In this document: positions 7,850 to 16,590 of the stretch, piece by piece
Layout: each line of letters opens with the position of its first letter
How positions within the stretch are numbered: position 1 is the first letter of the stretch
Assembly: GCF_018987265.1 (NCBI RefSeq)
Contig: NZ_CP076853.1
Location: forward strand, 310,001 to 374,000
DNA: 64,000 nt
Direction: 5' to 3'
DNA from: Rhizobium sp. WYJ-E13
GTDB lineage: Bacteria > Pseudomonadota > Alphaproteobacteria > Rhizobiales > Rhizobiaceae
Notes under the pieces: model-generated
The model's input: the letters and a program-made list of their open reading frames with translations, nothing else
Databases searched by the model: none
Told to the model about the DNA's origin: nothing
Translations under genes and position numbers: made by a program

Positions 7850-10378
7850 ATGTTCATTGACAAGATTCTTTCTCGTTTCAAGATCCAGACCAAGGTTCTG
7901 ATTTTTGTCCTGCCATTCGTCATCACCATTTCCGCCGTTGGTCTGACCGGTCTTTATGCCTCCGGTCTGCTGCAGGGCCGAATGGAGATTTCCAACAGCG
8001 TTCTCCAGTCGCTGAGCGGGTTCAAGGATCTCTACGCGTCGATGGACGACTTCCTGCAGACGACCAACGAGCAGGCGCGCGATAAGCTCTACGCCGATAT
8101 CAAGACCCAGGGGCAGACGCTGAACGCCACCATGGCGCAGATCGGCGACAATGCCGGTCATGACAACCTGCAGGCTGCCATCGAGGGCACGAACGGCATT
8201 TCGGATACGGTCGGCAAGCTATGGACCCTGCACGAGCAGGAAGTGGCCCTCCGCAAGCAGATCGACGACGCCCAGAAAGTGATGATCACCAACCGCTTCA
8301 ACGTCAGCTACGACGCCAAGCAGTTGGAAGAGAACGTCCGCACCGACGAAGGCAACGCGACGGCGACCCTGCGCGCAGCCGACCGTCTGCTGAAGGGTGG
8401 CGATACACTGGCAAACGCCATGAACGATTTCAGCAAGGCGCAGGCTCCGGCTGACAAGCTGAAGGTCGTGACCGATGCGCTTCCCGCGATCGTCAAGGCG
8501 CAGCGCATGATCGAAATCTCCGTGCCGCAGAACCAGAAGAGCATGACCCAGTCGATGGCACAGACCGTGAGCGATCTGAAGGCTCAGGCGGCAGCACCCG
8601 ATGCCGGCACGGATGACGGCGTTGCCAATCTCGGCCGTCTCGTCTCCCGCTTCCGCCAGATGTCGACTTACACCCAGCTCACCGCCACGCAGATGATGCG
8701 TGAGGCAACGACGACCTTCGTGGAGCTCGACAGCCGTATCGCTCAGACCAACTCGGTGCTGGAGGATACGCGGCGGCTTGAAAGCTCCATCTATTCGCTA
8801 CAGCTCGTGCTTGCCGATTTCAATGCCAAGCCGAACAAGGAAAATCGCGTTCGCCTGAACCAGGAAATCGCCACGCTCAACACCATGCTGAACACCCTTC
8901 AGGCAAGTGCCAAGGGTATGAATTTCGCTGGTGACATCGTCGACGCGATTACGCCTGCTCTCGCTTCGATGGATAAGGGCGCACAATCCCTCGTCGATGT
9001 GATCAATCAGCGCACGAGCGATTATGTCGCCGCGCGACAGCAGCTTGACGGCGTCTGGCGCCAATTGACGAGCTTTGCGGAAGTGCAGAAGCAGACCGCC
9101 GGCACGGAGCGCGACCAGGCCAACAGCATCTCCGTCGGCACGACTGCGCTCGGCATCCTGGTGTCCATCGTCGGCGGCATCGCTCTGGTGCTGACGCTGC
9201 AGCGGCCGATCGCCCAGATCACCGCAGCCATGCGCCGCATCGCGGAAGGTGCGCTCGACACCAACATCTCCGGCGAGAAGCGTTCCGATGAAATCGGCGA
9301 CATTGCCCGCGCGCTCGGCATCTTCAAGGAAAATGCCATCTCCAAGATCCGTATCGAGGAGCAGAGTGACGAAGAGCGACAAGCCGCCGAGCATGAACGC
9401 CAGCGCAACGATGCTGAAAAACGCGAGATGGACAGGCAGATCGAATATGCCGTCAACCAGCTTGCCGCCGGGCTCGAGCGCATGTCTCAGGGCGATATCT
9501 CGACGACGATCGATACGCCCTTCATCGGTCGCCTCGAACAGCTCCGTCAGGATTTCAACGGCTCGATGATGCGTCTGCAGGCCACGATGAGCCAGATCCG
9601 CGACAACGTCCAGATGATCCAGGGCAACGGCAACCAGATGGCCCAGTCCGCCGAGGATCTCTCCAAGCGCACTGAGCAGCAGGCTGCGTCGCTGGAAGAA
9701 ACCGCCGCCGCCGTCGACCAGATCACCGTCACCGTCCGCTCGTCTGCCGAGCGCGCCAAGGATGCCGACCAGATCGTTCGTCAGGCCAAGCGCAGTGCCG
9801 ATGACTCGGCTGTCGTCGTCAACAATGCGATCGACGCCATGGGCCGCATCGAGGATGCGTCGCGCCAGATCGAGCAGATCATCGGCGTCATCGACGAGAT
9901 CGCCTTCCAGACCAACCTCCTGGCGCTCAATGCCGGCATCGAAGCCGCCCGTGCTGGTGAAGCCGGCAAGGGTTTTGCCGTCGTCGCCATGGAGGTCCGC
10001 GAGCTTGCCCAGCGCTCGGCCGCTGCCGCGCAGGAGATCAAGGGCCTCATCAACAAATCGACGAACGAGGTCAATTCCGGTTCGCAGTTCGTACAGGAAA
10101 CCGGAACGGTTCTCGCCAAGATCAGCGCTCAGATCGTCACGATCAGCCAGCACGTCGAAATGATCGCCCGCGCCAGCCACGACCAGTCGAGCGCGCTGCA
10201 GGGGGTCAATTCCACCGTCAACCAGATGGACCAGATGACCCAGCAGAATGCTGCGATGGTAGAAGAGACCACTGCCGCAAGCCGCGAGCTGGCAAACGAG
10301 GCTGACGCGCTGCTGCATCTCGTGCAGCAGTTTAAGATCGACGGCGGCAGCGACATGCACATCTACCGCGCAGCCTGA
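7850..10378 (+). CDS. Methyl-accepting chemotaxis protein, large helical sensor
   Basis: Chemoreceptor of 842 residues. One membrane helix lies at about residues 17-38, a large predicted-helical periplasmic part at about 39-420, and a second helix at about 426-448 (TTALGILVSIVGGIALVL). These are followed by a HAMP domain and a long cytoplasmic signalling coiled coil with the invariant tip region [20 protein letters not shown] at about 682-701. The periplasmic part could be a helical bimodular (HBM-type) sensor; the ligand is unknown. It ends in a strong terminator and precedes a second receptor with a very similar output region. The ribosome site before the ATG is weak. Confidence 0.93.
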   Translation: MFIDKILSRFKIQTKVLIFVLPFVITISAVGLTGLYASGLLQGRMEISNSVLQSLSGFKDLYASMDDFLQTTNEQARDKLYADIKTQGQTLNATMAQIGDNAGHDNLQAAIEGTNGISDTVGKLWTLHEQEVALRKQIDDAQKVMITNRFNVSYDAKQLEENVRTDEGNATATLRAADRLLKGGDTLANAMNDFSKAQAPADKLKVVTDALPAIVKAQRMIEISVPQNQKSMTQSMAQTVSDLKAQAAAPDAGTDDGVANLGRLVSRFRQMSTYTQLTATQMMREATTTFVELDSRIAQTNSVLEDTRRLESSIYSLQLVLADFNAKPNKENRVRLNQEIATLNTMLNTLQASAKGMNFAGDIVDAITPALASMDKGAQSLVDVINQRTSDYVAARQQLDGVWRQLTSFAEVQKQTAGTERDQANSISVGTTALGILVSIVGGIALVLTLQRPIAQITAAMRRIAEGALDTNISGEKRSDEIGDIARALGIFKENAISKIRIEEQSDEERQAAEHERQRNDAEKREMDRQIEYAVNQLAAGLERMSQGDISTTIDTPFIGRLEQLRQDFNGSMMRLQATMSQIRDNVQMIQGNGNQMAQSAEDLSKRTEQQAASLEETAAAVDQITVTVRSSAERAKDADQIVRQAKRSADDSAVVVNNAIDAMGRIEDASRQIEQIIGVIDEIAFQTNLLALNAGIEAARAGEAGKGFAVVAMEVRELAQRSAAAAQEIKGLINKSTNEVNSGSQFVQETGTVLAKISAQIVTISQHVEMIARASHDQSSALQGVNSTVNQMDQMTQQNAAMVEETTAASRELANEADALLHLVQQFKIDGGSDMHIYRAA

Positions 10379-10405
10379 TTCCAGCCTTCCATCCGCAATG
10401 CAAAT

Positions 10406-10431
10406 GGCCCCATTTTTCGGGGCCGTTTTTA
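10406..10431 (+). terminator. Rho-independent terminator after the first chemoreceptor
   Basis: GGCCCC and GGGGCC pair around a 7-base loop (10406-10424) and are followed by GTTTTTA. It lies 28 bp past the receptor stop codon. Confidence 0.85.
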
Positions 10432-10635
10432 TTTGCCGATTAAAACATGCTGAGGTTGTGAAAAAGGAGACGGATTGAAATTTTTCCGCCTTGATGACGG
10501 ATGATGCACGCATGAAGTCATACTAGATTTGAAAAAAGACAAGAAAAGAGGCAGCGTGAACCCTGTGTTAAGAGAAAATTTTCCCTAACGCAGTCTTATG
10601 AACGTCATAGAGGTTGTGTTCGCCAGAGGTTCCAG

Positions 10636-12477
10636 ATGCGTTTCTTTTCGACATCCATTGTGCGGCAGATCGTTGCTATCACGCTGCTTCTGCTTGCGGT
10701 CAGCACCGCAGCGATTGTCGGCGTGACCTATTACAATCTCGGCAGCTATGTCATGGACAGCGCGGTATCCGACGCGAAGGATGCAAGCCGCTCGATGGCG
10801 GTTCTCTATGGCGCAAGCGATGCTGACGCCCGCATCGATCTGAAGGACAACGTTCTGTCCGGCGTCACCGAAGACAAGATACCGGCCTTTGGCGACTATT
10901 CGCTTGTTGATCGCACGGCGCAATCGATCGCCGGCGTCGCCACCATCTTTGAAAAGCAGGGAGGCGATTACGTCCGCGTCTCCACCAATGTGAAGAAGGA
11001 AAATGGCGACCGTGCCGTCGGCACCAAGCTTGCCGCGGATCATCCCGCCCAGCCTGTGCTCGCACAGGGTAATGCCTATTACGGTCCGGCGGACCTGTTC
11101 AGCCGCAAGTTCATGACGGGTTATTTCCCGGTCAAGAATCCCTCGGGCGCCACAATCGGCATCCTCTTCATCGGCATACCCATGGAAGTCTATTACCAGC
11201 GTATGAACGAACTGCAGACGCTGGTTCTCAGTGTCGGCGCCGTGGTGATGCTGCTCGTCGGCGTGCTCGCTTTCTATGCGATCCGTCGTTCCGTCAGGCC
11301 GATGCAGGCGCTGACATCAAGCGTGCGTGCCATTTCGTCGGGCGATCTCGTAAGCGCCGTTCCCTGCGTCGAAAAGAAGAACGAATTCGGCGACATCGGC
11401 CGTGCCCTCGCTCTCTTCCGCGACAGCGCGGTAGCACGCCAGGAACTGGAAACACAGGCCGCCGAACAGCGCGCCCTGAACGATGCCGAGCGCAGCCGCA
11501 ACGATGCGGAGAAGCGCACGCTGGACGGCCAGATCGATTTTGCCGTCAATCAGCTTGCCGCCGGTCTCGGACGCCTGTCGCAGGGCGATGTCTCGCAGAC
11601 CATCGAAACGCCTTTCGTCGGCCGGCTCGAACAACTCCGCATGGACTTCAACACCTCGCTGCTGCGCCTCCAGGATACGCTCACGCGCATTCGGGCGAGC
11701 GCTGCTTCTATTCAACGCAACAGCGGTTCGGTTTCGGCTTCGGCTGACGAGCTTTCCAAGCGCACTGAATCCCAGGCCGCGAGCCTTGAGGAAACGGCAG
11801 CCGCCGTCGAAGAGATCACCGTCACCGTCCGCTCCTCGGCTGAGCGCGCGCACGAGGCAAACAATGTCGTCGCCGCAACCAAGCGGACGGCGGACAGTTC
11901 CGGTACTGTCGTCAATGATGCGGTCGCTGCGATGGGCCGCATCGAGAACGCCTCGCAGCGCATCGAACAGATCATCGTCGTCATCGACGATATCGCCTTT
12001 CAGACCAACCTGCTGGCGCTGAATGCCGGCGTCGAGGCAGCACGTGCCGGTGAGGCCGGTAAGGGCTTTGCGGTCGTCGCCCAGGAAGTGCGTGAGCTTG
12101 CCCAGCGCTCCGCAACCGCCGCCAAGGAAATCAAGGCGCTGATCGACCAGTCGACGCGCGAGGTCAATGCCGGTTCGGAGCTTGTACAGAAGACGGGCAG
12201 CGTGCTCGCCTCGATCAGCCATGAGATCATCGCGATCAGCGGTCATGTCGAAACCATCGCCACGGCAAGCCGTGACCAATCGGCCGCCCTCCAGGATGTC
12301 AACAGCTCCGTCAACGCCATGGACCAGATGACCCAGAAGAACGCCTCCATGGTTGCGGAAGCCACGCAGGCAAGCCGCCAGCTGGCGGAAGAGGCAGATA
12401 TGCTGATGGCGCTCATCGAGCAGTTCCGCCTCGCCGAAGGCGCTGCCAGTCATGGCCGCGTGAGACAGGCGGCTTGA
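10636..12477 (+). CDS. Methyl-accepting chemotaxis protein with Cache sensor
   Basis: Chemoreceptor of 613 residues. Membrane helices lie at about 11-33 ([19 protein letters not shown]) and about 193-214. Between them is a periplasmic domain of about 155 residues that resembles Cache_3-Cache_2 (block [21 protein letters not shown]). HAMP and MCP signalling domains follow, with the tip [20 protein letters not shown] near 450. From HAMP onward it closely parallels the preceding receptor, which suggests tandem duplication with a swapped sensor. It has its own 200-bp leader and is probably transcribed alone. Confidence 0.93.
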   Translation: MRFFSTSIVRQIVAITLLLLAVSTAAIVGVTYYNLGSYVMDSAVSDAKDASRSMAVLYGASDADARIDLKDNVLSGVTEDKIPAFGDYSLVDRTAQSIAGVATIFEKQGGDYVRVSTNVKKENGDRAVGTKLAADHPAQPVLAQGNAYYGPADLFSRKFMTGYFPVKNPSGATIGILFIGIPMEVYYQRMNELQTLVLSVGAVVMLLVGVLAFYAIRRSVRPMQALTSSVRAISSGDLVSAVPCVEKKNEFGDIGRALALFRDSAVARQELETQAAEQRALNDAERSRNDAEKRTLDGQIDFAVNQLAAGLGRLSQGDVSQTIETPFVGRLEQLRMDFNTSLLRLQDTLTRIRASAASIQRNSGSVSASADELSKRTESQAASLEETAAAVEEITVTVRSSAERAHEANNVVAATKRTADSSGTVVNDAVAAMGRIENASQRIEQIIVVIDDIAFQTNLLALNAGVEAARAGEAGKGFAVVAQEVRELAQRSATAAKEIKALIDQSTREVNAGSELVQKTGSVLASISHEIIAISGHVETIATASRDQSAALQDVNSSVNAMDQMTQKNASMVAEATQASRQLAEEADMLMALIEQFRLAEGAASHGRVRQAA

Positions 12478-12692
12478 TATTTGCATTCATTTCTGCCGGG
12501 CTGCACTTTCGTGTGCCCGGCGCCTCGATTTCTCGGCTCTGTTAGCCAGGCGGCAAATCGCACCAAGGGGCTGCTTGCGACCGTATTGTAAAACGCGTCT
12601 TCGTCTTTAATCTGGTCGCGTCTCGTTCGCTGCAGCAATCTTGCCCGCTGCATCCGGCCAGCAATGTCGGCGATCAGGAAACTTTCGATCAT
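12450..12692 (-). CDS. Possible small protein divergent from LysR gene, 80 aa
   Basis: Open frame of 80 residues starting [20 protein letters not shown]. It has a clear AAAGGAC ribosome site 6 bases before the ATG at 12692. The N-terminal part is amphipathic and Arg-rich; no family is recognised. The last 28 bp overlap the end of the opposing chemoreceptor gene, so the real protein may be shorter or absent. It is transcribed away from the LysR gene at 12782, a typical position for a LysR target. Confidence 0.35.
   Translation of the reverse strand: MIESFLIADIAGRMQRARLLQRTRRDQIKDEDAFYNTVASSPLVRFAAWLTEPRNRGAGHTKVQPGRNECKYQAACLTRP
12495..12521. terminator. Hairpin after second chemoreceptor
   Basis: GCCGGGC and GCCCGGC form a 7-bp stem whose interior CAC/GTG extends the pairing around TTTC. 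No U-tract follows, so its termination efficiency is uncertain. It lies inside the frame of the possible 80-aa protein. Confidence 0.5.
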
Positions 12693-12770
12693 CGTGATGT
12701 CCTTTCGTTTGTGGACATCAATTGATCTACACATCAAAAAACGCTTCTTAAACAGGCGAAATCCCATTAT

Positions 12771-12790
12771 GTTTTTCACTCATGAAAAAC
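12771..12790. promoter_or_regulatory. Inverted repeat spanning the LysR start codon
   Basis: GTTTTTCA (12771-12778) and TGAAAAAC (12783-12790) flank CTCA, and the ATG at 12782-12784 sits at the inner edge of the right arm. It could be an autoregulatory operator or an mRNA hairpin hiding the start codon. Confidence 0.5.
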
Positions 12791-13651
12791 AGTAATTGGG
12801 ATTCCTATCAACTTTTTCTGCAGGTCGCCCGCACTGGCGGCCTGACGGGCGCCAGCGCTACCACTGCTTTGAGCCCGGCTACGATCGGCCGGCGCATGCT
12901 TGATCTGGAGCAGGAACTCGGCCGCACGCTCTTTCACCGCAGCCAGACAGGCTACCGCCTGACATCAGATGGCCAGATCCTCGTCGATCATCTGCAGGAA
13001 ATGGAGGCTGCCGCCCGCAAGGTCGACGCATGGCGGCAATCGTCCGAGGGTGGGGGCACCGTCAGGATCACGGCCGGCACATGGATCTCCTGGCTGTTGA
13101 CGGAGAATTTTTCGGCAATCCGCATGCCGGCGGACACGTTTGCCATTTCCCTTGTTATCGGCGAAGCGCGGGCAAACCTGAATTACCGGGAAAGCGACAT
13201 CGGCATCCGCGCTTTCGAGCCGGAGGAAAGCAATCTTGCCGCCCGTCAACTGGGTGAAGTCGCCTATGCCGTCTATATCCGCCGCAATGCCAGCCAGGAC
13301 GACATCAGATGGATCGCCGTCGGCGAAGAGGATGCGATCTCCGCCTACCTGCGCTGGCCATATCAGCATGCTCGAGCCGCGATCGTCGCGACGGTCAATC
13401 GCCCGCGCTCTCTGCCGGATCTGGTGCGCACGGGTGCGGGCAAGGCGGTGCTGCCTTGCTTCGTCGGTGACCTCGATCCCGAACTGGAACGGTGCGGTGG
13501 CGAACTGCCGGAGCTGCGTCACCGCCAATGGATCGTGATGAATGCGGAGGATCGCCATCGCCCCGAAATCCGCACAGTTGCCGACCGCATGACGAAACTC
13601 TTGAAAAGCTACACCGACCTCTTCGCCGGCAAGCGCGCCACTCGCGGATAG
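12782..13651 (+). CDS. LysR-family transcriptional regulator
   Basis: DNA-binding regulator of 289 residues. The winged helix-turn-helix spans residues 4-63, from NWDSYQLFLQVARTGGLTGA through TIGRRMLDLEQELGRTLFHR. A shortened effector-binding part follows, with the usual second half GKAVLPCFVGDLDPELER. The ATG lies inside a perfect 8-bp inverted repeat (12771-12790), with no visible ribosome site. Likely autoregulated and paired with the divergent small gene. The effector is unknown. Confidence 0.92.
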   Translation: MKNSNWDSYQLFLQVARTGGLTGASATTALSPATIGRRMLDLEQELGRTLFHRSQTGYRLTSDGQILVDHLQEMEAAARKVDAWRQSSEGGGTVRITAGTWISWLLTENFSAIRMPADTFAISLVIGEARANLNYRESDIGIRAFEPEESNLAARQLGEVAYAVYIRRNASQDDIRWIAVGEEDAISAYLRWPYQHARAAIVATVNRPRSLPDLVRTGAGKAVLPCFVGDLDPELERCGGELPELRHRQWIVMNAEDRHRPEIRTVADRMTKLLKSYTDLFAGKRATRG

Positions 13652-13662
13652 TCGGAAATGCT

Positions 13663-14763
13663 CTACGGCATCAGCCGCCGCACGAGCCCCACCTGGCTGT
13701 TCACTCCGAGCTTCGAATAGATGTTCTTGAGATGCGAGCGCGCCGTCTCGTAGCTCACATCGTTCGTCCGCGCGACTTCGCGCAGCGACAGTCCCGCCGC
13801 GATGCCGGCGGCGATCCGCATTTCCGCCGCCGTTAGCTGGTCGATACGCAGCAGGGCATCATTGAGATCGGGGCGCAACGGCAGGCTCGCCCGCTCGATG
13901 ATCATCGCCACCGTCGGTCCCTCGAGAAATTCGGTGATGAAATCCGACTGCATTTTCACCAGCGTGCATTTGAAGCTGGTGTTCTTCATCCCAATCAGCG
14001 TGCTCGCCGGCGAAGCTGCCTGCAAGCGGTTGTGCAGCAGAGCAGACAGGCGGGAGGCGAGTTCTCCGTCATTGATCATGATCCGCCCGGTCGAGGTCGC
14101 ACCGATCGCCTCGCCCTCGGCGATCATCCGCTCCGCCGCGCTGTTCATCGAGCGGATATTCTGATCCTCGCCGATATAGACGATACCAACGCCGATCGCA
14201 TCGAAGAGTGCCAATCCGTTTTCATTGTCATGGGGGTCGCTGTGCTCGCGGCGGATGAAATCGAAGGCTCGGCGCAGATGCGGTGCGAGCTCGCTGAGCA
14301 ACTCGGCATTGCTGCGGTTGAAATCCGGATCTGCGGACGAGGTCAGCGTCGAAAGATTGAAGGAGCGTCCGCGTTCCCGCATGATCGTCACGCCGACACT
14401 GCTTTCGCAGCCTATCCATCTGATGTAATCGTTGTAGAATTCCGTCTTCAAAAGCTGCTCGCGCGGCAGCATCTGATCAGCGATCACGCCAAGGCCGATC
14501 GGCCGGGTGGTGGCGCGCGGCATCCATGGATTGATGGCCGCGTAATAGCGGCTATAGGCCTCTATTTCCGCGTTTTCGAGACCTGAGGACAGCGAGAGCC
14601 CGCCTGTTTTCGCGACGGCATCGTGGAAAAACAGCGTGGATTTGGCGTCCGGCATCGTCGCTGCCAGCGCATCGAGAAAGGCTTGCCACGACGTCTCGCC
14701 AAAAAGCGCGCCGTAGATCAGATCGGTCAGAACTTCGAGTTTTGCGTGCGGCGAACCGGGCAT
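13663..14763 (-). CDS. LuxR-type helix-turn-helix regulator
   Basis: Regulator of 366 residues. The N-terminal two thirds have no recognised ligand domain; a PAS-like stretch may lie near 190-230 (LFDAIGVGIVYIGEDQNIRSMN). The C-terminal LuxR domain (about 305-360) is clear: LTAAEMRIAAGIAAGLS, then VSYETARSHLKNIYSKLGV. It lacks an autoinducer-binding domain, so it is not a classical quorum-sensing receptor. It converges on the LysR gene with an 11-bp gap. No gene nearby indicates a target. Confidence 0.88.
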   Translation of the reverse strand: MPGSPHAKLEVLTDLIYGALFGETSWQAFLDALAATMPDAKSTLFFHDAVAKTGGLSLSSGLENAEIEAYSRYYAAINPWMPRATTRPIGLGVIADQMLPREQLLKTEFYNDYIRWIGCESSVGVTIMRERGRSFNLSTLTSSADPDFNRSNAELLSELAPHLRRAFDFIRREHSDPHDNENGLALFDAIGVGIVYIGEDQNIRSMNSAAERMIAEGEAIGATSTGRIMINDGELASRLSALLHNRLQAASPASTLIGMKNTSFKCTLVKMQSDFITEFLEGPTVAMIIERASLPLRPDLNDALLRIDQLTAAEMRIAAGIAAGLSLREVARTNDVSYETARSHLKNIYSKLGVNSQVGLVRRLMP

Positions 14764-14832
14764 ATGCAGTTCCGTTCGAAGAGATGCTCGATTATGCCGC
14801 GACTCCGCTGTGGTGACAATTGCGTCAAATAG

Positions 14833-14866
14833 CGTAGGTCCGGCGGCTTGTGCCGCCGGACCTACG
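14833..14866 (-). terminator. 15-bp-stem terminator of the aceA operon
   Basis: A perfect 15-bp stem (CGTAGGTCCGGCGGC paired with its complement) around a 4-base loop sits 3 bp past the stop of the small aceA-linked gene. On the minus strand it is followed by CTATTTG, a weak U-run. It also separates this operon from the LuxR gene. Confidence 0.8.
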
Positions 14867-14869
14867 GTG

Positions 14870-15106
14870 TCAATTCCTGTTGGCGACGATCACGGGTATC
14901 AGCAGATCGCCCCAGTTTCCGTCACCACCGTGATGCCGGGCAGAGCGCACCAGCTCGACCGAAACACCGGCTTCGACCGCCGTCATCACCGACTGGTTCA
15001 GCCTGTGCAGGTCGTTGGCGAGCATGCGGATCACCGTCTGTTGATTGTCCGTCATGCTGCTTGCCTGTTCTTCCGTCCGTTCACGGACGCGTGCAAGGGA
15101 TGCCAT
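14870..15106 (-). CDS. Small aceA-linked protein, 78 aa
   Basis: Protein of 78 residues, MASLARVRERTEEQASSMT, with a Met/Asn/Gln-rich middle and ending LIPVIVANRN. A GAGGAAA ribosome site is well spaced before the ATG at 15106. It starts 13 bp after the isocitrate lyase stop codon on the same strand and is followed by a long-stem terminator, so it is co-transcribed with aceA. No domain recognised. Context suggests a role linked to the glyoxylate bypass, but that is inference. Confidence 0.7.
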   Translation of the reverse strand: MASLARVRERTEEQASSMTDNQQTVIRMLANDLHRLNQSVMTAVEAGVSVELVRSARHHGGDGNWGDLLIPVIVANRN

Positions 15107-15119
15107 AGCGTTTCCTCCT

Positions 15120-16409
15120 CTATTCGGCAGCCGGTTTGAACTGCGCATGTTCGGTCGATTCCCCCATGGCCGTGGTCGAAGCCCGGCCGCCGGTGATTGC
15201 CAGCGACACGGCGTCGAAATAGCCCGTGCCGACTTCACGCTGATGCTTGGTTGCGGTATAGCCGCGCGCCTCGGCGGAGAATTCCGCCTGCTGCAGCTCG
15301 CAATAGGCTTCCATCTGCCGCTCGCGATAGCCGCTGGCCAGTTCATACATGCCGTAATTCAGCTGGTGGAAACCGGCGAGCGTGATGAACTGAAACTTGT
15401 AGCCCATGGCACCGAGTTCGCGCTGGAACTTGGCGATGGTCGCATCGTCGAGGTTTTTCTTCCAGTTGAAGGACGGCGAGCAATTATAGGCGAGCAGCTT
15501 GCCGGGATGCACCTTGTGTACGCCTTCGGCAAAGCGGCGCGCCTGCTCCAGATCCGGCTTCGACGTTTCGCACCAGATGAGGTCGCAATGCGGCGCGTAG
15601 GCAACGGCGCGTGCGATACAGGGCTCCAGCCCATTGCGTACCTGATAGAAGCCCTCGACCGTCCGCCCGGCATCATAGTCGACGAAAGGCTGGTCACGTT
15701 CGTCGATATCGGATGTCAGGAGCTTCGCCGCCTCGGCATCCGTGCGGGCAATCACGAGTGTTGCAACGCCCATGACATCGGCCGCAAGCCGTGCGGCATC
15801 GAGGTTGCGGATATGGGCTGCGGTCGGGATCAGAACCTTGCCGCCGAGATGGCCGCATTTCTTCTCGGACGCCAGTTGATCCTCGAAGTGAACGCCGGCT
15901 GCCCCCGCTTCGATATAGGCCTTCATGATCTCGAAAGCGTTGAGCGGACCGCCGAAGCCGGCCTCGGCATCGGCGACGATGGGCGCGAACCAGGTCGCGA
16001 CCGAAAGCCCGTTGCCTTCAGCCGTCTCGATCTGATCAGCGCGCTGCAGCGTGCGGTTGATGCGCTTTGCAAGCTCCGGCCCGGCATTGGCCGGATAGAG
16101 CGATTGGTCCGGATACATTGATGACGCCGTGTTGGCGTCGGCAGCGACCTGCCAGCCGGAGAGATAGATTGCCTTCAGCCCGGCGCGCACCATCTGCATG
16201 GCCTGGTTGCCCGAGAGCGCGCCGAGCGCGTTGACGAAATTCTCCTCATGCAGAAGCTGCCAGAGGCGCTGAGCTCCCATCTCTGCCAGTGTGTGGCGTA
16301 GCGTCACCGAGCCGCGCAGCCGTTTGACATCATCAGCGGAATAGGGCCGCTCGATGCCGTCGAAACGGTTAGACGGTGCATTGCGGATGAGTTTGTAAAA
16401 ATCTGTCAT
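15120..16409 (-). CDS. aceA: Isocitrate lyase
   Basis: Cleaves isocitrate to glyoxylate and succinate, the first step of the glyoxylate bypass used on acetate, fatty acids or polyhydroxybutyrate. The 429 residues show the family hallmark KKCGH at 183-187 (catalytic Cys185). Other blocks are [20 protein letters not shown] and [15 protein letters not shown]. It is divergent from a ScfR/RamB-type regulator, and the shared 181-bp region holds several TTTACA/TGTAAA boxes. No malate synthase gene is in the window. Confidence 0.97.
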   Translation of the reverse strand: MTDFYKLIRNAPSNRFDGIERPYSADDVKRLRGSVTLRHTLAEMGAQRLWQLLHEENFVNALGALSGNQAMQMVRAGLKAIYLSGWQVAADANTASSMYPDQSLYPANAGPELAKRINRTLQRADQIETAEGNGLSVATWFAPIVADAEAGFGGPLNAFEIMKAYIEAGAAGVHFEDQLASEKKCGHLGGKVLIPTAAHIRNLDAARLAADVMGVATLVIARTDAEAAKLLTSDIDERDQPFVDYDAGRTVEGFYQVRNGLEPCIARAVAYAPHCDLIWCETSKPDLEQARRFAEGVHKVHPGKLLAYNCSPSFNWKKNLDDATIAKFQRELGAMGYKFQFITLAGFHQLNYGMYELASGYRERQMEAYCELQQAEFSAEARGYTATKHQREVGTGYFDAVSLAITGGRASTTAMGESTEHAQFKPAAE

Positions 16410-16456
16410 GTCAATCTCCTCATTGCTTTCCCAACGCTTGAGCGCTGATGACAGGA

Positions 16457-16581
16457 TTTACAAGATCGGACGATTTATCCAGGAAAACCTTTGATTTAAG
16501 GCGAAGAAAGAGGTTAGGATGAGGAGAATTTACAGGCTATGTCTGTAATTTTGTAAAGGCTTGTAAATCGCATGGTGTAAA
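16457..16581. promoter_or_regulatory. TTTACA/TGTAAA operator array between aceA and its regulator
   Basis: Within 125 bp there are TTTACAA (16457-16463), TTACAG (16530-16535), CTGTAA (16543-16548), TTGTAAA (16551-16557), TTGTAAA (16561-16567) and GTGTAAA (16575-16581). TTACAG/CTGTAA form an inverted pair, and the two TTGTAAA copies start 10 bp apart, one helical turn. These are the natural candidates for binding by the adjacent ScfR/RamB-type protein. Confidence 0.6.
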
Positions 16582-16590
16582 GGATGTGAC

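Noticed and set aside
8798..10513. Long minus-strand open frame (571 codons) opposite the first chemoreceptor
   Set aside because: It mirrors the periodic codon pattern of the receptor coiled coil, has no domain and no ribosome site; the receptor on the plus strand is unmistakable.
11317..12486. Minus-strand open frame of 389 codons opposite the second chemoreceptor
   Set aside because: Same shadow effect as for the first receptor; the translation is low-complexity Asp/Arg/Gly with no family match.
13663..14763. LuxR-type gene as a quorum-sensing receptor
   Set aside because: No autoinducer-binding domain and no LuxI-type synthase gene in the window.
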